NCBI RefSeq assembly: GCF_005233835.1
Contig: NZ_SZQA01000021.1
Location: 62,001-126,000 of the forward strand
Direction of reading: 5' to 3'
Length of the DNA stretch: 64,000 nt
DNA from: Herbidospora galbida
GTDB lineage: Bacteria; Actinomycetota; Actinomycetes; Streptosporangiales; Streptosporangiaceae
A program made the position numbers and the translations under genes. Positions 44,543 to 52,720 of this stretch are shown in pieces. Below the pieces are notes generated by a model. The model was not told the DNA's origin, ran no database searches, and was given only the letters and a program-made list of their open reading frames with translations. How positions within the stretch are numbered: the stretch's first letter is position 1; the number at the start of each line of letters is the position of its first letter.

Positions 44543-44713
44543 TCAGACGATCTTTCCGTCGACGCCCCAGAGCGCGGCCACGCGGTCGAGGTTCTCCTGG
44601 AACACGCCGTCGACGCCGGTCGCGACCCACCCGTCCGGGGGCTCGCGATCGGCGGGGCAGAGGGAGTAGTTCCCCTCCCCATCCATGATGACCTTGAACG
44701 TACGGGGGGCCAT
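44543..44713 (-). CDS. divergent MbtH-like small protein (56 aa)
   Basis: This 56-codon frame begins at ATG 44713 with AAAGGGG upstream and ends at TGA 44545-44543. It follows the MbtH pattern: TFKVIMDGEGNYSLCP, then PPDGWVATG, then a helix ENLDRVAALW. Real MbtH proteins have SLWP and end in W-T-D-M-R-P; here the first Trp is Cys and the tail is GVDGKIV. MbtH proteins activate NRPS adenylation domains, but no NRPS is in the window. The start lies 22 bp from operator d, so it may belong to the beta-glucan regulon. Confidence 0.7.
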   Translation of the reverse strand: MAPRTFKVIMDGEGNYSLCPADREPPDGWVATGVDGVFQENLDRVAALWGVDGKIV

Positions 44714-44734
44714 ATCTGCCCCTTTCCACCGACT

Positions 44735-44746
44735 GAGAGCGCTCTC
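44735..44746. promoter_or_regulatory. LacI-type operator GAGAGCGCTCTC, site d
   Basis: Located between the MbtH-like gene (start 22 bp away) and the ROK gene (start 74 bp away), so it can control both directions. Confidence 0.75.
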
Positions 44747-44761
44747 TGTTCAGAAAACACC

Positions 44762-44776
44762 CGTTCCACTGGAACG
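44762..44776. promoter_or_regulatory. palindrome CGTTCC-ACT-GGAACG before ROK gene
   Basis: Six-base perfect arms around a 3-bp centre. A second palindrome, GTTCA-N5-TGAAC, follows at 44790-44804. Either may be the site through which the ROK protein regulates its own gene. Confidence 0.4.
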
Positions 44777-44819
44777 TCAAGAGGTGTACGTTCAATCCCT
44801 GAACAAGGGAGATCGTCTG

Positions 44820-45962
44820 ATGGCCAATTCCCTGACGGGCCTACGTGAGACCAACCGCCGCCTGATCACGGAAACGGTGCGTAAGTCCGGCGCCCTCACC
44901 CAGGCGCAGCTGGCCCGTCAGACGGGCCTGTCCCCGGCGACCGTCTCGACCATCGTCAGGGAGCTGCGCGACGCCGGGCTGGTGGAGATCTCCCAGGCGG
45001 GCGGGCGTCGCCACCTCATCTCCCCGGCCCGGGAGACCGGGCTCGTGGTCGGCGTCGACTTCGGGCACTCGCACCTGCGGGTGGCGCTGGCCGAGCGGTC
45101 GCACAAGGTGCTGGCCGAGGAGGCGATCCCGTTCGACGTGGGGGCCAGGGCTCCCGAGGGGCTGGCGGCGGCCGAACGCCTGATCATCGGGCTGCTGGGG
45201 CGGGCGGGCGTGAGCCGTGCCGAGATCAGGGCCGTCGGGCTCGGTTTACCCGGCCCGATCGACCCGCAGACGGGGATCATGGGGTCGAGCACCATACTGC
45301 CGGGCTGGGCCGGCGTCGATCCCGCCGCTGAGCTGGGACGACGTCTCGGGGTGCCGGTCGTGGTCGACAACGACGCCAACCTGGGGGCGCTCGCCGAGGC
45401 CACGTGGGGGGCGGCCAAGGGGCGGCGCGAGGTGGCGTACATGAAGATCGGCACGGGGGTCGGGGCGAGCATCCTGATCAACGGGCTGCTCTACCGGGGG
45501 GCCACCGGGACGGCCGGGGAGCTCGGCCACATCACCATCGACGAGAACGGCCGGCTGTGCCGGTGCGGCAACCGGGGCTGCCTTGAGACGCTGGCCGGCG
45601 GCCAGCAGCTCATCGACCTGGTCCGGCCCACCCACGGGCAGGTCACGGTGTCGCGGCTGGTCGAGCTGGCGCACGCCGGCGACATCGGCTGCCGTCGCGT
45701 CATCGCCGACGCGGGCCGCCACCTGGGGGTGGCGGTGGCGAGCCTGTGCAACATCCTCAACCCGGGCCTGGTGGTGATCGGCGGGGCGCTGGCCGAGGCG
45801 GGTCCCCTGCTGATCGATCCGATCATGACCGTGGTCGGCCGCCTGGCCATCCCGAGCGCGGCCCGCGCGGTCAGCGTGGTGAAGGGTGAACTGGGAGAGC
45901 GCGCCGGAGTGCTCGGAGCGCTCGCGCGTGTTCAGAGCCCGAACGTGGAGAGCGCTCTCTAG
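44820..45962 (+). CDS. ROK-family transcriptional regulator
   Basis: The protein is 380 residues from ATG 44820, with AGGGAGA seven bases before. Residues 1-75 are a MarR-like winged helix (TQAQLARQTGLSPATVSTIVREL). The sugar-kinase-like ROK domain has VVVDNDANLGALAE, GTGVGASI, GELGHITID and the zinc cluster CRCGNRGCLE. It probably senses a glucose-type sugar released from beta-glucan. The last codons coincide with operator e. Confidence 0.92.
   Translation: MANSLTGLRETNRRLITETVRKSGALTQAQLARQTGLSPATVSTIVRELRDAGLVEISQAGGRRHLISPARETGLVVGVDFGHSHLRVALAERSHKVLAEEAIPFDVGARAPEGLAAAERLIIGLLGRAGVSRAEIRAVGLGLPGPIDPQTGIMGSSTILPGWAGVDPAAELGRRLGVPVVVDNDANLGALAEATWGAAKGRREVAYMKIGTGVGASILINGLLYRGATGTAGELGHITIDENGRLCRCGNRGCLETLAGGQQLIDLVRPTHGQVTVSRLVELAHAGDIGCRRVIADAGRHLGVAVASLCNILNPGLVVIGGALAEAGPLLIDPIMTVVGRLAIPSAARAVSVVKGELGERAGVLGALARVQSPNVESAL
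45948..45959. promoter_or_regulatory. LacI-type operator GAGAGCGCTCTC, site e
   Basis: This copy overlaps the final codons of the ROK gene and is 89 bp upstream of the GH16 start, so the endoglucanase promoter is the likely target. Behind it an imperfect stem (CTTCACCT / AGGTGTGAAG) may end the ROK transcript. Confidence 0.75.
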
Positions 45963-46047
45963 GATCTTCACCTTAGGCCTTGACGAGGTGTGAAGCCGGG
46001 CGCACAGTAACGGCAATCTGCGACTTCCCGCCTACCGAAAGGTTCCC

Positions 46048-47406
46048 ATGGCGACCTTACGACTCGGTAAACGCTCTCTGATCGGGTGGATCGCCGCGTT
46101 GCTGATCCCGGTCCTGTGCATCGGCGTCGCCAACGCCGCCGTCCCCTCGACCCCCTCGGGCTGGACCCTCGTCTGGTCCGACGACTTCAACGGCTCGGCC
46201 GGCACCCTGCCCTCGTCGGCCAACTGGATCATCGACACCGGCCACGGCTACCCGGGCGGCCCCGCCAACTGGGGCACCGGCGAGATCCAGAACTACACGT
46301 CCAGCACGAGCAACCTCAGCCTCGACGGCAGCGGCAACCTGCGCATCACCCCGATCGGCAGCGGCCAGAACTGGACCTCCGCCCGCATCGAGAGCCGCCG
46401 GGCCGACTTCAAGCCCGCCTCCGGGCGGATCCTGCGCATCGAGGGCCGCATCCAGATGCCCAACGTGACCGGCAACGCGGCGCTCGGCTACTGGCCCGCG
46501 TTCTGGGCCCTCGGCGCCCCCTACCGGGGCAACTACTGGAACTGGCCCGGCATCGGCGAGTTCGACATCATGGAGAACGTCAACGGGATCAACCAGGTCT
46601 GGGCCGTGCTCCACTGCGGCGTCTCACCCGGCGGCCCGTGCAACGAGACCAACGGCCTCGGCGCCGCCCGCGCCTGCCCCGGATCGTCGTGCCAGTCGGC
46701 CTTCCACACCTACCGCTTCGAGTGGGACCGCTCGATCACCCCGAACCAGTTCCGCTGGTACGTCGACGGCGTGAACTACCACACCCTCAGCCAGAACCAG
46801 TTCGACGCCACGACCTGGAACAACATGACCAGCCACGCGGGCTACTTCCTGCTGCTCAACGTGGCGATGGGCGGCGGCTTCCCCAACGGCGTGGCCGGCT
46901 TCGGCACCCCGACCGCCGCCACCGTCAGCGGCCGGCCCATGGTCGTCGACTACGTCGCCGTCTGGCAGAGCGGCGCCGGCACGACCCCGCCCCCGTCATC
47001 GCCGCCCCCGACCGGCGGCGTGATCCAGGCCGAGTCGTACAACGCCCAGCAGGGCACCCAGCTCGAAACCACGACCGACTCGGGCGGCGGCCAGAACGTC
47101 GCCTACATCTCCAACGGCGACTGGCTGCGCTACTCGGTCGACTTCACCGGCGAGACCCAGTTCAACGCCCGCGTCGCCTCCGGCGCGGCCGGAGGAGTCA
47201 GCGGCCTGGTCCAGGTCAGGCTGGGCAGCCCGACGGGCACCGTGATCGGCCAGATGTCGGTCGGCAACACCGGCGGCTGGCAGTCGTGGCGGACCGTCCC
47301 GGCCAACATCTCGGCCGTCAGCGGCACCCAGACCGTCTACATCACCTTCAGCAGCGGTCAACCGGCCGACTTCGTCAACCTGAACTACTTCAGCTTCTCG
47401 CGGTAG
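46048..47406 (+). CDS. secreted GH16 endo-beta-1,3-glucanase-like enzyme with CBM6
   Basis: The protein has 452 residues. The signal peptide (LIGWIAALLIPVLCIGVANA) is cleaved near ANA. The GH16 jelly roll (about 35-310) has the catalytic signature GEFDIMEN with Glu171, Asp173 and Glu176. A Pro-rich linker (TTPPPSSPPPTGG) joins a C-terminal CBM6 (about 328-452; VIQAESYNAQQG, GDWLRYSVDF). The enzyme would degrade laminarin or mixed-linkage glucans outside the cell and feed the ABC transporter. The 3' end overlaps the convergent DinB gene by 22 bp. Confidence 0.94.
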   Translation: MATLRLGKRSLIGWIAALLIPVLCIGVANAAVPSTPSGWTLVWSDDFNGSAGTLPSSANWIIDTGHGYPGGPANWGTGEIQNYTSSTSNLSLDGSGNLRITPIGSGQNWTSARIESRRADFKPASGRILRIEGRIQMPNVTGNAALGYWPAFWALGAPYRGNYWNWPGIGEFDIMENVNGINQVWAVLHCGVSPGGPCNETNGLGAARACPGSSCQSAFHTYRFEWDRSITPNQFRWYVDGVNYHTLSQNQFDATTWNNMTSHAGYFLLLNVAMGGGFPNGVAGFGTPTAATVSGRPMVVDYVAVWQSGAGTTPPPSSPPPTGGVIQAESYNAQQGTQLETTTDSGGGQNVAYISNGDWLRYSVDFTGETQFNARVASGAAGGVSGLVQVRLGSPTGTVIGQMSVGNTGGWQSWRTVPANISAVSGTQTVYITFSSGQPADFVNLNYFSFSR

Positions 47407-47951
47407 AGGTCGCGCAGCAGCGCGACCTCGGCCGCGTGGTGGACGAACTCCCGGTTCAGCCACCACACGATCGCGATGAACGGCACCGTGGGGTCCAGCC
47501 CCGCCGGAAACTGGCTGAACCCCACGGTGTCGAGCTGCTCCTCCGTCAGCCCGTCGACGTCCTCCCGCCACCGCTCGACGCTCTCGAACAGCCGCTTCTG
47601 GGCGTCGTCGGCCGTGTGGGGGATCTCCAGGTCGTCGAAGAGCATCCGCCGGTTGCCGAACGTCCAGTCCCACCGCATCGTGAAGCAGGCGAGCAGATGC
47701 GCCATTCGCCAGGCGATGCTGGTGACGGGCGGCGGGATGGGCTCGTTGGGGCTGAAGTCGGCGATCCAGTCGCCCTTGCCGTAGACGTCCACGTCGCCGT
47801 CGAGCCGCCGCCGGACGGTCCAGGAGTTGCCCGGTGAGGGCTCCCAGAAGTACTCGTCGTCGGTCAGGCCCTGGAGGCGGTCGCGGGTGAAGGTGACAGA
47901 GGACTCCAGCTGGTCGAGCAGCAGGCCGACCCGATCGGTGCGCAGTTCCAT
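47385..47951 (-). CDS. DinB-superfamily protein
   Basis: The protein is 188 residues from ATG 47951. The DinB-like four-helix bundle is suggested by LLLDQLESSVTFTRDRLQGLTDDEYFWEP, AWRMAHLLACFTMRWDWTF and NREFVHHAAEVALLRDLY, where the His can form a metal site. Many members are thiol-dependent transferases. It is 10 bp from the preceding gene on the same strand. Confidence 0.88.
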   Translation of the reverse strand: MELRTDRVGLLLDQLESSVTFTRDRLQGLTDDEYFWEPSPGNSWTVRRRLDGDVDVYGKGDWIADFSPNEPIPPPVTSIAWRMAHLLACFTMRWDWTFGNRRMLFDDLEIPHTADDAQKRLFESVERWREDVDGLTEEQLDTVGFSQFPAGLDPTVPFIAIVWWLNREFVHHAAEVALLRDLYREKLK

Positions 47952-47961
47952 GCCCGGGGCA

Positions 47962-48528
47962 CTACCCCCGGACCGTCCACTCATGAGCGTCGAGGAACGA
48001 CCGGTCACCGACCAGATAAAGGAGAACCATCCGCCTGACCTGCTCCCGGTCGGTCGTGGACGTCGACCGGATGACGCCGTCCTCCTTGAAGTCGACCTCG
48101 TAGCCGGGGGAGACCTGGATGAAGTGGCTGCCGTAGACGACCAGCGCCATGAACGGGTTCTCCGCCGACAGGGTCTCCAGCACGTCGTTGACCAGGTTGA
48201 GATCGGGATCGTGGGCGACGACCCCGTCACCGGTGTGCAACTGCACGTCCCGGTACGCGCCCAGGGGCTCCCGGTTGTGGATCAGGTGACGCCGGGCGTC
48301 GTAACAGACGAGCCCGTGCTCCCGGGCGAACGCGAAGGCGGCGTTCCCGACCTCGTCGGTCGCCTCGTCGGGGGCCGACACGAGCGCGCCGTCGACGGTG
48401 GCCCCCGGAAGGGCGGCGGCCAGGGCCGCGCTGATCTCCGGGGGAAGCTCGGCCTTGCGGTAACGGTCCCGGGCGTCTTCCTTGGAGATCGGTTCGGGCT
48501 CGTACCAGAGGGCCAGTTCGAAGGTCAT
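47962..48528 (-). CDS. conserved hypothetical protein (188 aa)
   Basis: The family is not recognised. The protein is soluble, acidic, alpha/beta, without signal peptide or membrane helix; notable stretches are LALWYEPEPISKEDARDRYR at the N-terminus and ENPFMALVVYGSHFIQVSPG near the middle. It is probably co-transcribed with the DinB gene (10-bp gap) and follows the response regulator (16-bp gap). Confidence 0.75.
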   Translation of the reverse strand: MTFELALWYEPEPISKEDARDRYRKAELPPEISAALAAALPGATVDGALVSAPDEATDEVGNAAFAFAREHGLVCYDARRHLIHNREPLGAYRDVQLHTGDGVVAHDPDLNLVNDVLETLSAENPFMALVVYGSHFIQVSPGYEVDFKEDGVIRSTSTTDREQVRRMVLLYLVGDRSFLDAHEWTVRG

Positions 48529-48544
48529 GGCACCGACGATAGGG

Positions 48545-48952
48545 CTAGATCTCCGGTGACCTGGAGCCGCTCTTCGCCGCCACGGCGAGATCCCTGACGA
48601 CCTGGATCAGCTCGGCCGGGTCGAAGGGCTTGGTCAGGTAGGAGTCGACCCCGATGCCGAGCCCCCGGCGCTTGTCGTCCTCCTGGGCCCGCGCGGTGAT
48701 CAGCACGACCTTGACGTGGGTGGTGCGCGGGTCGGTGCGAAGCTTGGTGGCGGTCTCCCAGCCGTCGAGCCGCGGCATCATGACGTCGAGGGTGATCACG
48801 TCGGGATCGACCTCCCGCACCCGGTCGAGGCAGTCCTGCCCGTCGAAGGCTGTATAGACATCGAAGCCCTCCAAGGTCAGATTGACCGCGATGAGCTGCC
48901 GGATGACCTCGTCGTCGTCGACGACCAGTACGCGCCCCAAAACCTCACCCAC
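48545..48952 (-). CDS. single-domain response regulator
   Basis: The protein is 135 residues from GTG 48952; the longer frame runs back into the tRNA region and is not used. It is a stand-alone receiver: VVDDDEV, phosphoacceptor Asp in VITLDVMMPRLDG, Thr/Ala in LITARAQ and Lys in YLTKPFD. With no output domain it must act by protein contact, for example in a phosphorelay. No kinase is adjacent. Confidence 0.9.
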   Translation of the reverse strand: MGEVLGRVLVVDDDEVIRQLIAVNLTLEGFDVYTAFDGQDCLDRVREVDPDVITLDVMMPRLDGWETATKLRTDPRTTHVKVVLITARAQEDDKRRGLGIGVDSYLTKPFDPAELIQVVRDLAVAAKSGSRSPEI

Positions 48953-49074
48953 GGCCGCGAGGCTACCCGGGAGGGGCGGCTGGCGCGGGGTTTTCGGGGG
49001 ATGTGTGCCCGGGCGCGTCGCATAACGGTGTGCGAAGAGGGTGTGGAGTGCTGGTAACCTAGGCTTGTTCCTGA

Positions 49075-49146
49075 GCCCCCTTAGCTCAGGGGATAGAGCA
49101 CCGGCCTCCGGAGCCGGGAGCGCAAGTTCGAATCTTGCAGGGGGCA
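49075..49146 (+). tRNA. tRNA-Arg(CCG)
   Basis: A full cloverleaf is visible: acceptor GCCCCCT pairing AGGGGGC with discriminator A, D-arm, anticodon stem CCGGC/GCCGG with loop CTCCGGA (anticodon CCG), and T-arm GCAAG-TTCGAAT-CTTGC. The CCA end is not encoded. Its 3' part is the insertion site of the integrative element. Confidence 0.95.
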
Positions 49147-49157
49147 CCTGATCTTCA
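49106..49157. repeat. attL, 52-bp repeat overlapping the tRNA-Arg 3' end
   Basis: Identical over 52 bases to 63604-63655. It includes 41 bases of the tRNA and 11 downstream, so the gene stays intact at this end. Confidence 0.93.
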
Positions 49158-49195
49158 CCAGCGAAAACTAGCTGTGACCAGCATATATGGCATCG

Positions 49196-49233
49196 AACGG
49201 GCGAGTCTCCAGTCTCACTGGGACTCGCCCGTT
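49196..49233. terminator. terminator behind tRNA-Arg, element-derived
   Basis: AACGGGCGAGTC and its perfect complement form a 12-bp stem over a 14-nt loop. A related hairpin stands at 63665-63700, outside attR. The element therefore supplies a new terminator for the tRNA while the original one was displaced to the other end; this is inferred from positions. Confidence 0.75.
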
Positions 49234-49250
49234 CTCATTGACGCTCGCTG

Positions 49251-49271
49251 GTTGTGGGCCAGTTGTGGGCC
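49251..49271. promoter_or_regulatory. tandem GTTGTGGGCC, candidate integrase arm sites near attL
   Basis: Two copies 11 bp apart, just downstream of the integrase stop. A matching pair lies at 63508-63529 inside attR. Confidence 0.55.
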
Positions 49272-49290
49272 AACGGCGGGCCGAGTTTGA

Positions 49291-50664
49291 TCACCCTTTG
49301 AGGACCGCTTCGATGCGCTGATTGATCTGCTCTGCCTGGCCGTCCAGGCACTTGGCGTAGCGCTTGAGGAGGACTTCCACGCTGTTGCCGGCGCGTTCGG
49401 CGACGGTGGCAGGATCTACCCCCGCGTTGAGCCACGTGGACAGGGCGGCGTGCCTCAGGTCGTACGGCCTGCCCGCCAGGGGAGAGGTGACCTGCTGCGG
49501 CGTCAGGGCGAATCGTCTGGACTCCTCCCATGCGCGGGCGTAGGTGGAGGCTCCCAGGACACCACCGCGTTCGTTGCGGAACAGTCGGCCGTCTGCGGCG
49601 GTGCCGAACTCTTCCAGGTGGGTGCGCAGGATGGCCACCAGCTCGGGCGGGATCGGGACCGGTCGCACTTCCTGTTCCTCGCGCTGTTTGAGCCCACGTT
49701 CATCGTGGACGGTGCCGGTGTCGGTCCATTGCTTGCCGCTGCTGGGACGGGTCACTTCCAGCGTGAGCAGGCCCCATCCTTGCTCGGGTAGGAGGCAGTC
49801 CGTCTGCCGGAGTCCGACGACTTCGGCAGGCCGCATGCCGGCGTAGTAGAGGGTTGCGAAGAAGGCGACCAGGCGGCGGCCTCGGGCGCGGTGCCAGCTT
49901 CCGACGTAGGACAGGCCGGTGAGCAGCTCGCGAGCCTGAGAGGGATTGACCACGCGGCGGCGGTCAATGGCGGTGTCTCGGCTGGTCTTTTTCCGCTTCA
50001 GTCGCTTGAGAGGATTCTCGGACAGTTCGCCAATTTCGACGGCGTATTCGAGAGCGGTGTTCAGGCCGCGACGTCGCCGGGCGATCGTGTCGGGTGCCGC
50101 CCGCTTGCCGTCGCGCGTCTGACTGAGTTCCTGCCCAATCAGCCGGATAACGGCGGGAGTTGCCAACTCACCCACGGGAATGGTGCCTTTCTGGAGAAGC
50201 CTGACGGCATTCTCCAGGTGCGCGGGTATGGCTGTGTCGTCCGGCCTGGGGATCAGCGCCCACAGCATCGCCGCCCTGATGTCCTTCCTGGGTAGATCAG
50301 CGGCTTCGCCGTCCAACAGGGCGAACGCGGCGACAGTAAGACTGTCCACGATGCTTTCCCTGGTCTTGGCTGCGGCGTCCTTCCAGCGCATGGCCACGTA
50401 CTTCCTGCTGAATTCGTACCAGGTCAGGACGGGCTTTTTCTCGGTGGGTGCCTGCCGCATGGAGGAAGGCAGACCGGTGACGGTGTCGAACAATTCTCCC
50501 TTCTGGGCTGCCTTGAGCAGTCCGGCGCGGAATTGGTCGGCGAGCGCACTGGTAAGGAATGACTTGGACTTGGGTTCGGTGGAGACCTTCCAGCGAACCT
50601 CATACGGCTTGGCTCTCCCCTTGCGCTGCCGGATCTTCCAGATGATTACGTCCAGGGTTTCCAC
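49291..50664 (-). CDS. int: tyrosine site-specific integrase of the element
   Basis: The protein has 457 residues from GTG 50664, behind GGAGGG. A SAM-like DNA-binding domain precedes the catalytic domain with Arg in YAGMRPAEVVGLR, the box PYDLRHAALSTWLNAGV, and the nucleophile Tyr in VEVLLKRYAKC. It recombines the tRNA-Arg attB with attP. It follows the excisionase by 11 bp and lies next to attL. Confidence 0.95.
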   Translation of the reverse strand: METLDVIIWKIRQRKGRAKPYEVRWKVSTEPKSKSFLTSALADQFRAGLLKAAQKGELFDTVTGLPSSMRQAPTEKKPVLTWYEFSRKYVAMRWKDAAAKTRESIVDSLTVAAFALLDGEAADLPRKDIRAAMLWALIPRPDDTAIPAHLENAVRLLQKGTIPVGELATPAVIRLIGQELSQTRDGKRAAPDTIARRRRGLNTALEYAVEIGELSENPLKRLKRKKTSRDTAIDRRRVVNPSQARELLTGLSYVGSWHRARGRRLVAFFATLYYAGMRPAEVVGLRQTDCLLPEQGWGLLTLEVTRPSSGKQWTDTGTVHDERGLKQREEQEVRPVPIPPELVAILRTHLEEFGTAADGRLFRNERGGVLGASTYARAWEESRRFALTPQQVTSPLAGRPYDLRHAALSTWLNAGVDPATVAERAGNSVEVLLKRYAKCLDGQAEQINQRIEAVLKG

Positions 50665-50675
50665 GCAATGCCCTC

Positions 50676-50867
50676 CTACGCTGCGGTCTGTTCAAAGGCG
50701 GCAAGCCAGGTGTCCAGGTCGCTACGCCGAACCTTGCGCTTGCCGTTGGGGAACTTGAGGGACTTGGGACCACGGCCGGTGTGCAACCAGCGGTAGAAGG
50801 TGGACTTCGGCACGTCGATCTCGTCGAGAACTTCGGCGATGGTCAGAAGCTGCTTGGCTCGCGTCAT
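50676..50867 (-). CDS. xis: excisionase / MerR-like HTH protein
   Basis: The 63-residue protein has a winged HTH_17 pattern (LLTIAEVLDEIDVPKSTFYRWLHTGRGPKS, KRKVRRSDLDTWL), as in AICE excisionases that direct the integrase to excise. The gene is immediately upstream of int, and the iteron region lies before it. Confidence 0.9.
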   Translation of the reverse strand: MTRAKQLLTIAEVLDEIDVPKSTFYRWLHTGRGPKSLKFPNGKRKVRRSDLDTWLAAFEQTAA

Positions 50868-50919
50868 GGTGTGGCTGCCTTTCGGGGGCGGTCGTCAGGT
50901 GCCGTTCGTTGCGGGGAGG

Positions 50920-51138
50920 GCTGAAACATCTCCGCATCTCCGCATCTCCGCAAAAGTGGCCTTGACCTGGGGCGATGCATGCGGAGATAGAGATTTCCCG
51001 ATGGGGTCATCTCCGCAATCGGGGTTCATCTCCGCAGGAAGTGCGGAGATGCGGAGATGTGCGGAGATGGCATGTCGGCTACTCCGCAAGCGTTTGTGCT
51101 GGTCAACGGTGCTTGCGGAGATGCGGAGATGTTTCAGC
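50920..51138. repeat. iteron array, probable replication origin of the element
   Basis: Eleven exact copies of ATCTCCGC or its complement: 50928, 50936, 50944 (tandem), 51009, 51028 forward; 50981, 51043, 51051, 51061, 51115, 51123 inverted. A 25-bp perfect inverted repeat closes both ends (50920-50944 and 51114-51138), and an 8-bp inverted repeat CCGCAAGC/GCTTGCGG lies at 51085-51118. The array fills the gap between the helicase-type gene and xis. Such clustered short repeats are typical of initiator-bound origins. Confidence 0.75.
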
Positions 51139-52720
51139 GGTTGGAGGGGGCCGGAGCGGTGTGGCACTCGACCCAGAACACGTTCCGGTCGCCTCGGTCG
51201 TTCTTGGCGGACCGGATGACGTAGTTGCCGCGCCAGCGTCCGATCTGGCCGGTCAGCAGCCGTCCGAGGGCGAGCGCGTTGGGCATGCGGCCGGTGGCGG
51301 TGGTGATGAACTGGCCGTCCCATGCGTCGTCGTCACCGAACCCGGTCTGTTTGGGTTCGCCGGAGCGGCGTAGGTCGGCAGCGGTCATGGGTTGGGTGCC
51401 GTGACGGGTGTGCCAGCAGGACAGGAAGCCGCGCCAGCGGGTTTCGTCTTCGTCGATGTCGCGGATGTCGGCGGCGTTGGCCAGGAAGCCGTCAACGCTG
51501 TGGTGGGCCAGGAACCCGCCCAGGGATTGCGCCCACGGGGTGAACTGCCGCATCGAGACGCCGGCGGCTTTGGGGGCGCCGTTGCGGGTCCAGTCCAGCA
51601 CCAGGACCAGCAGATGCCACAACACGGTGAGCTGATTGGCCGGGACGGTGATCCACTGGTCCAGGTGCGGGATACCGAACCGGGTCTGATCACGCTGTTC
51701 GGGCCGGGGCATGTTCGGGTCCAGGTGAACCCGGACGGTCCGTGAGGCCATGTCCCCGCCGACCTGGAGGTTGTTGCCGGTGGCCATCCACAGCCGGTCG
51801 TTGACGGTGGCGATGTTCCGCGATGCTCCAAGCTGCCGGTCGGACCAGACGCCAGCGGTGACCAGCAACGCCAGCGTTGCGGAGTCGATGACGGTGCCCT
51901 CGGCCAGGTTGTCCCACACGACCACGCCGACCTGTTCGGACAGGACGGCCGTGATGCTCTTGCGCAGTTCCTCTTCGGCGTACGGCCAAGGCATGACGCG
52001 CTGGCCGTAGAGCATGCCGGGGCCGCCGGTCAGGATGCTTTTGCCGGAGGCGGGCATGGTCGCGTCGATCAGCGCGAACGGGGTCAGGCTGCGGGTGTAG
52101 TGCCGCAGGATCGGGGTCGCCAGCAGCGCGAGATAGTTGGCTCGGTCGGCGTCGGTGGCCCACGGGAAGTCCCGCAGGAACCGGTTCAGCAGGAAGTCGC
52201 GGGCGTGGTGCACCTGCTCTGCGGTGGGCTGGTCGGGCACCGGCGGAAGGGCGACCTTGGCGGCCAGGTACAGGCCGGTGGCCTCGTCATAGCCGGGCCG
52301 CTGCAACAGGGTGCCGTCCCGGCGTAGGACCGGCGCCCCGATCACGCCGTGCAGCGCAGATACCTTGGGCCAGGTCTTGCCCGCCAGGACGGAGGACAAG
52401 GTTTCTCGGGGCGGTGTGACCTCCTCTTCCATGGTTTCCATGCCGCCGGTGCCGTCTTTGCGGGCGCGGAGCCGGTAGACGTAGGCGTGTTCGGCCAGCA
52501 GACCGGCCAGGGTGGCGGGGGTGAGCGGGCTTGCCGCCACCGGTAGCGGCGAGTCCTCGTCAGCGGCGGGGCTGGCTTGCCCACCGGAGATGGTCTCCAT
52601 GTGGACCAGGGCGCCGGCCGACACGTAGGTGTCGGGCAGCAGCCGGTCCACCAGCGCGGCCTTGAGAACGCGGATGGTCTCCGGGCCGGACCCGACCTGG
52701 AGTCGTGTCGGGCCGGTCAT
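51134..52720 (-). CDS. replicative helicase-like ATPase of the element
   Basis: The protein has 528 residues from ATG 52720, overlapping the prim-pol stop by four bases. A P-loop is visible in DATMPASGKSILTGG and a Walker B-like strand in VGVVVWDNLAEG, followed by the sensor-type RLWMATGNNL. The layout resembles helicase parts of AICE and phage primase-helicases. The N-terminal 200 residues have no clear motif. Its 3' end enters the right arm of the iteron region, so replication protein and origin adjoin. Confidence 0.8.
   Translation of the reverse strand: MTGPTRLQVGSGPETIRVLKAALVDRLLPDTYVSAGALVHMETISGGQASPAADEDSPLPVAASPLTPATLAGLLAEHAYVYRLRARKDGTGGMETMEEEVTPPRETLSSVLAGKTWPKVSALHGVIGAPVLRRDGTLLQRPGYDEATGLYLAAKVALPPVPDQPTAEQVHHARDFLLNRFLRDFPWATDADRANYLALLATPILRHYTRSLTPFALIDATMPASGKSILTGGPGMLYGQRVMPWPYAEEELRKSITAVLSEQVGVVVWDNLAEGTVIDSATLALLVTAGVWSDRQLGASRNIATVNDRLWMATGNNLQVGGDMASRTVRVHLDPNMPRPEQRDQTRFGIPHLDQWITVPANQLTVLWHLLVLVLDWTRNGAPKAAGVSMRQFTPWAQSLGGFLAHHSVDGFLANAADIRDIDEDETRWRGFLSCWHTRHGTQPMTAADLRRSGEPKQTGFGDDDAWDGQFITTATGRMPNALALGRLLTGQIGRWRGNYVIRSAKNDRGDRNVFWVECHTAPAPSNR

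Noticed and set aside
44762-44776. Palindrome CGTTCC-ACT-GGAACG considered the same operator as 15052-15069
   Set aside because: The arms match but the spacers are 3 and 6 bp and the adjacent regulators are from different families, so a shared regulator is unlikely.
48953-49147. N-terminal extension of the single-domain response regulator reading into the tRNA
   Set aside because: The extension has no receiver similarity and overlaps the tRNA gene; the same peptide appears at 63645 only because of the att repeat.
50920-51138. Repeat cluster considered as a CRISPR array
   Set aside because: Repeats are 8 bp, in both orientations and irregularly spaced, sometimes directly abutting; there are no spacers of uniform length and no cas genes.
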